Shown here piece by piece: positions 13,513 to 18,377 of a stretch of DNA of 21,596 nucleotides. How positions within the stretch are numbered: the first letter of the stretch is position 1; every line of letters begins with the position of its first letter. The translations under genes and the position numbers were made by a program. Below the pieces are notes generated by a model that was not told where the DNA came from, ran no database searches, and was given only the letters and a program-made list of their open reading frames with translations. The stretch lies in assembly GCA_041984585.1 (NCBI GenBank), contig JBHIXX010000041.1, forward strand, positions 1 through 21,596. The letters are read 5' to 3'. The stretch is from Pseudolysinimonas_A sp041984585 (GTDB taxonomy: Bacteria; Actinomycetota; Actinomycetes; Actinomycetales; Microbacteriaceae).

Positions 13513-15014
13513 TGGTCGGCTCCCATGCTGATGGCGGCGAGCAGGTCGGCGCGGCTGAGGGCGCGAGCGGGCAGCTCGCGCACGATCGCTCCGCCGACGA
13601 CGACCGCGACGCGGTCGGCGAGTTCGAGGGTCTCGTCGAGGTCGTCGGAGATCAGGATCACCGACGTCCCACGTCCGGCGAGTTCGTGGATCTCGCGGTG
13701 CAGGTCGGACTTCGCACCGATGTCCACGCCGGCGGTGGGCTGGTCGAAGATCACGGCCCGGGGCTCGGCCGCGACGGCGCGGCCGACGAGGACCTTCTGC
13801 GCGTTGCCGCCGCTCAACGACCCGACGATGCGGTGGGGGGACGGCGGGCGGATGCCGAGCACCCGGATCGCGTGTGCCACGGCCTCGCCGACCCGGCGGC
13901 CTGCGACCAGCCCCCAACGGGAGAGGCGTCCGCCGAGGGCGGTGAGCTCGATGTTCTCGCGCACCGTGCCCGTCAGCACGAGCCCCGTGCGCTTGCGGTC
14001 CTCGGGGACCAGCACCAGTCCCGCCTTCGCTGCCGCGACCGGACTGCGCCCGACGGGCACTCCGCCGAGGCGGACCACCCCCGCCCCGCGGAGGTCGCCG
14101 ACGATGGCACGAGCGATGCTCGTGCGACCCGACCCGACGAGCCCCGCCAGTGCCAGCACCTCGCCCGGACGGACCTCGAGGCGCAACGCGGGTCGGCCGT
14201 GCACGACGAGCCCCTCGACCTCGAGCAGCGGCGGCGCATCCGCGGCGATGGGCGGGCGGGTCGAGACGATCTCGCGCACGTCGTCGTCACCGACGAGGAA
14301 GCGCGCGAGGTCGGAGGTGGTGTACCCGCTCGCCGGTCCGCTGTCGACGACTTCGCCGTCGCGCAGGATGGTCGCCCGATCCGCGATCGCGAGGACCTCG
14401 TCGAGGAAGTGGCTGATGTAGATGATCGCGACGCCCTCGGCGGCGAGCCGACGGATGAGGTCGAAGAGCTGGTCCCTCTCGCGTGGGGCGAGCCGGGCGG
14501 TGGGCTCGTCCATGACCAGCACCCGCGCGTCCCGGGCCAGCGCGCGGACGATTTCGATCATCTGCTGCTGGGCGACGCCGAGCTCGCGGACGAGCGTGTG
14601 CATCGGCAGCCGGATGCCGAATCGCTCGGCCTCCTCGCGCGAGCGTTCCACGAGCCGCCCATGGGGGATCAGGCCCGCACGCGAGGGTTCCCGCCCGAGC
14701 GCGATGTTGTGCGCGACGTCGAGATCGGGGATGAGCGCGAAGTCCTGGTAGATGGTGGCGACCCCTCGAAGGATCGCCTCCTTCGGGGTGCGTGAGTCGG
14801 CGGGGCTGCCGTCGATCTCGACCCGCCCCTCGAACTCCGGGTAGACGCCGCCCAGCACCTTCATGAGGGTGCTCTTGCCGGCGCCGTTGTGGCCGATGAG
14901 GGCGTGAACCTCACCCGCTCGTACGTCGAAGTCGACGCCGTGGAGCACCTCGATGCCCGCGAATCGCTTGCGGATTCCGCGCATGCTCAGCATCGGGTGC
15001 TCCACGGTCGTCAT
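13509..15014 (-). CDS. Sugar ABC transporter ATP-binding protein, double NBD (RbsA/MglA type)
   Basis: A 501-residue protein with two ATPase domains, as usual for ribose/galactose-type importers. NBD1 has Walker A GHNGAGKST (41-49), Walker B VLVMDEPTA (Glu170) and H-loop His202, but its signature is LGVAQQQ (145-151). NBD2 has an altered Walker A GLVGSGRTS (291-299, Arg for Lys), a canonical LSGGN signature (400-404), Walker B AVIFDQPTAG with Gln425 in place of the catalytic Glu, and no H-loop His (ISDDLDE). The two composite sites are thus predicted to be unequal, with one competent. The ATG at 15014 has an AAGGGA ribosome site; the gene starts 21 nt after the binding-protein stop and overlaps the next gene by 4 nt. 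Confidence 0.95.
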   Translation of the reverse strand: MTTVEHPMLSMRGIRKRFAGIEVLHGVDFDVRAGEVHALIGHNGAGKSTLMKVLGGVYPEFEGRVEIDGSPADSRTPKEAILRGVATIYQDFALIPDLDVAHNIALGREPSRAGLIPHGRLVERSREEAERFGIRLPMHTLVRELGVAQQQMIEIVRALARDARVLVMDEPTARLAPRERDQLFDLIRRLAAEGVAIIYISHFLDEVLAIADRATILRDGEVVDSGPASGYTTSDLARFLVGDDDVREIVSTRPPIAADAPPLLEVEGLVVHGRPALRLEVRPGEVLALAGLVGSGRTSIARAIVGDLRGAGVVRLGGVPVGRSPVAAAKAGLVLVPEDRKRTGLVLTGTVRENIELTALGGRLSRWGLVAGRRVGEAVAHAIRVLGIRPPSPHRIVGSLSGGNAQKVLVGRAVAAEPRAVIFDQPTAGVDIGAKSDLHREIHELAGRGTSVILISDDLDETLELADRVAVVVGGAIVRELPARALSRADLLAAISMGADQ

Positions 15015-15035
15015 CGGTCTATCCCTTCGGGGGGA

Positions 15036-16007
15036 TCACTCGCCCCAGGCGGGCGGGTAGTCGGCCACGTTGTCGGCGGTGATCAGCGGCAGCTCGATGA
15101 ACGCCTGCGGCTGGGGCACCGAGTCCTCGTCGCCTGAGAGCCACGCGACGGCGTACCGGATCGCGTTCTCGCCCTGCGGAGCCGGGTCCTGGTTGACCGT
15201 GCCGTAGAGGATGCCGTCGATGATCGCCTGCCGCACGTCGGCCGGGTAGTCACCGGGGATGAACAGCACGTCGTCGCGACCGCTCGCGAACGCGTCCTGG
15301 GCGCCGCTGACGATCTCCGGCCCCTGGCCGATGATCGCGTCGATCTCGCCCGGACCGAACCGGTTGAGCATGTCCTGGATGGCGGCCAGGGCCTGAGCGT
15401 TGTCCCAGTTCGCGGTCTGCTCGGCGATGATCTCGATGCCGGGGTACTCGGCGAGCACCTCTTCGAGGCCCTGCTGGCGCTGGATCTGCGCCGAGGTGCC
15501 GAGCGCGCCCAGCACGTAGCCGACCTTGCCCTCTCCGCCGAGCGCCTCCGCGAGGAGCTGACCCTGCAGGCGGCCGAACTCGACGTCGTCGACACCGACG
15601 TACGTGATGATTTCGGCGCCGGTCGAGGTGTCGGCCATCGTGTTGACGGCCATCACGGGGATGCCCGCGGCGTTCGCCTCGAGCACGGCCGGGACGATGC
15701 CGGCGGGGTCGCTGGGGCTGATCAGGATCATGTCGACCTGCTCGGCGACGTACTGCTGCACGATCGAGACCTGGGTGGCCAGATCGCCGTTGCCGCTGCG
15801 GATGTCGAGGTCGGCGCCGAGCTCCTCGGCGGTCTCCTCGGCGGTCGAGATGAGGTTCGAGTAGAACGGAACGGACGTGTTCCAGATCATGTAGCCGATC
15901 CGGTAGTCGTCGTCGGTGGCCTCACCGTCGGTGGTGCAGCCGGTGAGCGCGAGTGCGGCGACCGCGACGGCGCCGACTGCGGTGGTGATGCGGCGTTGCA
16001 GTGACAT
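15036..16007 (-). CDS. Sugar ABC transporter substrate-binding lipoprotein (type I periplasmic binding fold)
   Basis: A 323-residue lipoprotein. The signal is MSLQRRITTAVG, a hydrophobic stretch and lipobox LTGC, with Cys24 as the lipidated residue. The mature part resembles the RbsB-like group: YRIGYMIWNTSVPFYSNL, then NGDLATQVSIVQQYVAEQVDMILISP, GIPVMAVNT, and FGRLQGQLLAEALGGEGKVGYVLG in the second lobe. Aromatic residues such as Trp42, Phe48 and Tyr49 are likely to line the sugar pocket, but the ligand cannot be inferred. A GGGAG ribosome site lies 5 nt before the ATG. It is separated from the upstream permease by 73 nt containing two stem-loops, which may set its expression apart from that of the permease. 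Confidence 0.95.
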   Translation of the reverse strand: MSLQRRITTAVGAVAVAALALTGCTTDGEATDDDYRIGYMIWNTSVPFYSNLISTAEETAEELGADLDIRSGNGDLATQVSIVQQYVAEQVDMILISPSDPAGIVPAVLEANAAGIPVMAVNTMADTSTGAEIITYVGVDDVEFGRLQGQLLAEALGGEGKVGYVLGALGTSAQIQRQQGLEEVLAEYPGIEIIAEQTANWDNAQALAAIQDMLNRFGPGEIDAIIGQGPEIVSGAQDAFASGRDDVLFIPGDYPADVRQAIIDGILYGTVNQDPAPQGENAIRYAVAWLSGDEDSVPQPQAFIELPLITADNVADYPPAWGE

Positions 16008-16034
16008 GGGAACTCCCTCTTCTGTGGGTGGGTG

Positions 16035-16075
16035 CGGGACGTCGTAGTCCCGGGCGGCGCGGCAGGGACCGCGCC
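16035..16075 (-). promoter_or_regulatory. Two intercistronic stem-loops between permease and binding protein
   Basis: On the minus-strand transcript the first stem is GGCGCGG/CCGCGCC (7 bp, 6-nt loop, 16056-16075) and the second CGGGAC/GTCCCG (6 bp, 6-nt loop, 16035-16052). There is no U-run, so these are not classical terminators. Paired stems between membrane and binding-protein genes of importer operons commonly protect mRNA ends or allow processing; that role is inferred here. Confidence 0.5.
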
Positions 16076-16080
16076 GGGTC

Positions 16081-17085
16081 TCAGCGCAGCGCTCGGCGGC
16101 GACGTTGGTAGCTGTCGATGCCGACCGCGGCGAGGATCACGAAGCCGGTGACGGCCGGCTGCCAGTACGGCGAGACGCCGTTGAGGTTGAGGGCATTGGC
16201 CACGACTCCGAGCAGCAGGGTGCCCAGGACGGCCGCACCGACCTTGCCGACGCCGCCCGAGAGCGGCACCCCGCCGACGACGACTGCGGCGATGGCCGCG
16301 AGCGGCCAGGTGGTGGCGCTCGCCGGTTGACCGATCCCGGTCTGACCGAGAAGGAGGATGCCGGCGACGGCCGCGAGCAGAGCTCCGACCGCGTAGGTGG
16401 CGACGATGACGCGGCCGACCGGGACGCCCGCGAGTCGGGCCGCGTCGGGGTTGCCGCCGACGGCGTAGATGTAGTGCCCGAAGCGGGTGAACTTGAGCAG
16501 CAGCCCGACCAGGACGGCGACCACGACGAACGCGATCGTCGCGTTCGGGATCGGTCCGATGCGGCCGAGTCCGATCTCCGTGAACCATCGGGGAACGCCG
16601 TAGACGGGCGTGGCCGACGTCGCGACGAAGAGCAGGCCGGTCACGAGCACCTGGGTGCCGAGGGTGACGACGAACGGGCTCATCCCGAGCACGGCGATGA
16701 ACACCCCGTTGGCGGTGCCGACGGCGAGCCCTGCCAGCAGCGCCACCGGGATACCCACGGCGGGGTTGAACTGCACGATCAGAGCTGCGGCGATGACCGA
16801 GGACATCGCTCCGACGGCGCCGACGGAGAGGTCGAAGCCGCCGACGATGATCATGAGCAGCATCCCGCAGGCGACGATGCCGATGATCGAGTTCTGCTGG
16901 AGGATGTTGGACAGGTTGGCCCAGTTGCCGAACCGGGGCGTGGTGATGAGGAGGACCACGACCAGCACGACGAAGATGCCGAGGAGGATCAGCCCGGGCG
17001 CCCGGAAGTTGACCCGGCCGGCGAGCCGGGAGAACAACGATCCGCTGGGTGCGAGCCCGGTATCGGGGCTGCCTGTTCGCTCCAT
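16081..17085 (-). CDS. Sugar ABC transporter permease (BPD_transp_2/RbsC type)
   Basis: A 334-residue integral membrane protein with about eight to ten hydrophobic segments. The family motif GGFDLSVGAVGAMSSV is at residues 82-97, and the cytoplasmic coupling loop AVGGNPDAARLAGVPV at 208-223, followed by VVVGGVPLSGGVG. The ATG at 17085 is preferred over more upstream starts because AAGGA lies 6 nt before it and the upstream extension runs back through the promoter and operator. It is first in the five-gene operon. A single permease gene implies a homodimeric channel, as in RbsC. Leading with the permease rather than the binding protein or ATPase is less usual for this family. Confidence 0.93.
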   Translation of the reverse strand: MERTGSPDTGLAPSGSLFSRLAGRVNFRAPGLILLGIFVVLVVVLLITTPRFGNWANLSNILQQNSIIGIVACGMLLMIIVGGFDLSVGAVGAMSSVIAAALIVQFNPAVGIPVALLAGLAVGTANGVFIAVLGMSPFVVTLGTQVLVTGLLFVATSATPVYGVPRWFTEIGLGRIGPIPNATIAFVVVAVLVGLLLKFTRFGHYIYAVGGNPDAARLAGVPVGRVIVATYAVGALLAAVAGILLLGQTGIGQPASATTWPLAAIAAVVVGGVPLSGGVGKVGAAVLGTLLLGVVANALNLNGVSPYWQPAVTGFVILAAVGIDSYQRRRRALR

Positions 17086-17126
17086 CGGGATTCCTTCCGT
17101 GACCTCGGTGTCGGTGCGGCCCCACC

Positions 17127-17155
17127 AGCATGAACGGAACCGTTCATGTGGCCAA
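17127..17155 (-). promoter_or_regulatory. Predicted promoter of the sugar operon
   Basis: On the minus strand TTGGCC (17150-17155, 4/6) and CATGCT (17127-17132, 3/6, with A2 and T6 kept) are separated by 17 bp. The match is modest, but the spacing is ideal and the spacer is filled by the inverted repeat at 17129-17148. The predicted leader before the permease ATG is about 35 nt. Confidence 0.4.
17129..17148. promoter_or_regulatory. Candidate repressor operator (9+9 bp inverted repeat)
   Basis: CATGAACGG and CCGTTCATG flank a 2-bp centre (AA), a perfect 9-bp inverted repeat 37 bp upstream of the permease ATG, overlapping the predicted -10 and filling the -35/-10 spacer. Its TGAACG...CGTTCA halves resemble sites of sugar repressors. 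The ROK regulator encoded at 10270-11511 is the only sugar-type regulator in the window and the natural candidate ligand-responsive repressor; an unlinked LacI-type protein is the alternative. Confidence 0.65.
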
Positions 17156-17212
17156 CTTGAGTCGAAATTGCGAACTCGATTTGACCGCGAATTACGCATA
17201 TACCCGTTCCGT

Positions 17213-17228
17213 GCCCGCTTTTTCGGGC
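17213..17228. repeat. Hairpin in the 17086-17301 intergenic region
   Basis: GCCCG/CGGGC with a 6-nt T-rich loop (plus strand). It lies 74 nt beyond the stop of the ComB-like gene and just upstream of an A+T-richer stretch (about 17151-17210) that is otherwise unassigned. It may help end transcription arriving from 17302, but lacks a U-tract after the stem. Confidence 0.35.
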
Positions 17229-17261
17229 CTCCGGGCGTCCGACGCCGTGCGGGTCTCACGT

Positions 17262-17295
17262 CCGCGATTCGGTCCGCGGCTGCACCGAATCGCGG
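17262..17295 (-). terminator. Perfect 12-bp stem-loop after the ComB-like gene
   Basis: CCGCGATTCGGT (17262-17273) and ACCGAATCGCGG (17284-17295) form a perfect 12-bp stem with a 10-nt loop, 6 nt past the stop at 17302 on the minus strand. No T-run follows, which is common for actinobacterial terminator-like stems. It would insulate the sugar operon promoter from read-through. Confidence 0.6.
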
Positions 17296-17301
17296 AGGGG
17301 G

Positions 17302-17796
17302 TCAGTCGCGCAGCACGCGCACGGCGTCGATCGGCGCGAGGTCGACGCCCGCACCGGTCGCCCGGGCGGTGACCGACGCGCTCACCAGGTGCCGCATGCC
17401 GCCGCGCAGTCCCCGGTGGGCGGATGCCGCGGCGGCCGCCTCGGGCGACTGGTGGTCGATGCCGCGGTCGGCGATCGCGTCGATCACGGCGCCGGCGGCG
17501 AAGAGGTCCTCGACGGCGAAGCGCAGACCGTCGCCGTCGGGCTCTCCCGCGGCCACCACCGCCACGCGGAACCGTCCGCCGCCGTGCGCCTCCTGGCGGG
17601 CGCGCACCCAGCGGGCCACGGCATCCGCCTCGCGCAGCGTCCCGGCGATCACCGGCGCCGCGCAAGCGGGCGGCTCGGAGGCGCCGAGCTCGTCGACCCA
17701 GACCAGCACGTCGGCGTCGGAGGCGACCGCGGCGGCCCCGGCGGCTCCCCAGTCGAACCGCACCTGGTAGGTCTCCTGCGCCCGGGCATCGCTCAT
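17302..17796 (-). CDS. ComB-like (2-phosphosulfolactate phosphatase family) short protein
   Basis: A 164-residue soluble protein. The segment VAVVAAGEPDGDGLRFAVEDLFAAGAVIDAI (residues 78-108) matches the ComB family core, in which AAGE and the A-x-ED-x2-A-A-G-A residues belong to the active region; the N-terminal QVRFDWGAAG and ADVLVWVDELG fit its first strands. ComB proteins dephosphorylate 2-phosphosulfolactate in coenzyme M synthesis, but actinobacteria do not make coenzyme M by this route, and this protein is shorter than the roughly 240 residues of ComB. The real substrate is unknown. The ATG at 17796 lacks a typical ribosome site; TACGGT ends 6 nt before it. Divergent from the SRPBCC gene. 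Confidence 0.65.
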   Translation of the reverse strand: MSDARAQETYQVRFDWGAAGAAAVASDADVLVWVDELGASEPPACAAPVIAGTLREADAVARWVRARQEAHGGGRFRVAVVAAGEPDGDGLRFAVEDLFAAGAVIDAIADRGIDHQSPEAAAAASAHRGLRGGMRHLVSASVTARATGAGVDLAPIDAVRVLRD

Positions 17797-17802
17797 CCCC
17801 CC

Positions 17803-17808
17803 ACCGTA
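17803..17808 (-). promoter_or_regulatory. Possible leaderless -10 element (TACGGT)
   Basis: On the minus strand TACGGT (TANNNT) is followed by six G residues and the ATG at 17796, so transcription would start at the A of the start codon. Confidence 0.45.
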
Positions 17809-17822
17809 CGGCCGCGACGCGG

Positions 17823-17828
17823 CACACT
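17823..17828 (+). promoter_or_regulatory. Possible leaderless -10 element (CACACT)
   Basis: CACACT ends 6 nt before the GTG at 17835, with A2 and T6 of the -10 pattern kept. It faces away from the TACGGT element at 17803-17808, only 14 bp away. Confidence 0.4.
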
Positions 17829-17834
17829 GGGGTC

Positions 17835-18305
17835 GTGCGCGTGCAGCTGCGGATGACCCTCGACTGCGCGCCCGACGACGCCTGGGACGCCCTGCACGAC
17901 CCGGGCGTGTTCGCGGCGTCGTCGTTCCCCTGGCTCACGTTCCGCCCGCTCGCCCCGGCCGTGCTGCCGGACCGCTGGGCGCACACCGTCTACCCGGTGC
18001 AGGCGCTGCTGCTCGGGGTGCTCCCGGTCGGTGAGCAGGAGATCCGGCTCTCCGCCCGCCGGGTCGGCGACGCGCGCATTCTCGAGGACTCGGGCGGCCC
18101 GACCTTCGGGCTGCTCACGCTCGTGCGCGGCTGGCGGCACCGGATGGCGGTCTCGCCGGCCCCGGACGGGCGCACCCTGTTCCGCGACCGGCTCGACGTC
18201 GACGCCGGGATCGTCACGCCGGCCGTGTGGTTCGGGCTCTGGCTGCTGTGGCAGTGGCGCGCGTCGCGCATCCGCTCGCTGGCCCGCGCCTTCGGCGAGG
18301 ACTGA
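17835..18305 (+). CDS. SRPBCC-fold protein (polyketide cyclase/START-like)
   Basis: A 156-residue protein. The opening VQLRMTLDCAPDDAWDALHDPGVFAASSFPWL is typical of the SRPBCC helix-grip fold (first strand, then the Ala/Asp-rich helix with Trp17). Later strands include GEQEIRLSARRVGDARILEDSGG and RTLFRDRLDVDAG, and the final helix is rich in Trp and Arg (WFGLWLLWQWRASRIRSLARAF). These proteins bind hydrophobic ligands in a cavity; the ligand here is unknown. The last helix is hydrophobic enough to suggest membrane contact, but also fits the long C-terminal helix of the fold. The GTG start is supported by a leaderless -10. A strong hairpin follows 34 nt after its stop. Confidence 0.75.
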   Translation: MRVQLRMTLDCAPDDAWDALHDPGVFAASSFPWLTFRPLAPAVLPDRWAHTVYPVQALLLGVLPVGEQEIRLSARRVGDARILEDSGGPTFGLLTLVRGWRHRMAVSPAPDGRTLFRDRLDVDAGIVTPAVWFGLWLLWQWRASRIRSLARAFGED

Positions 18306-18339
18306 CCCCGCGTCGCGCGGTCGGCGCCCGGAGGGAGAG

Positions 18340-18374
18340 CCGGCCGCCGCCCGCTGGGGAGGGGCGGCGGCCGG
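18340..18374. terminator. Bidirectional terminator-like stem-loop between convergent genes
   Basis: CCGGCCGCCGCCC (18340-18352) and GGGCGGCGGCCGG (18362-18374) pair perfectly over 13 bp around a 9-nt loop. It lies between the SRPBCC gene ending at 18305 and the minus-strand surface protein ending at 18378, 3 nt from the latter. No U-run is present on either side. Confidence 0.65.
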
Positions 18375-18377
18375 AGT

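Noticed and set aside
12469..14421. A 650-codon plus-strand open frame across the barrel protein and ATPase genes
   Set aside because: Both minus-strand genes have clear family motifs or operon context; this frame crosses two genes and shows only GC-driven composition.
17181..17206. TTGACC on the plus strand (17181-17186) as part of a plus-strand promoter
   Set aside because: No suitable -10 occurs at 16-19 bp and no plus-strand gene follows before 17835.
17086..17259. Extended N-terminus for the permease from an upstream start at 17259
   Set aside because: It would translate through the operator and promoter region, is rich in Arg and has no family match; the ATG at 17085 has a good ribosome site.
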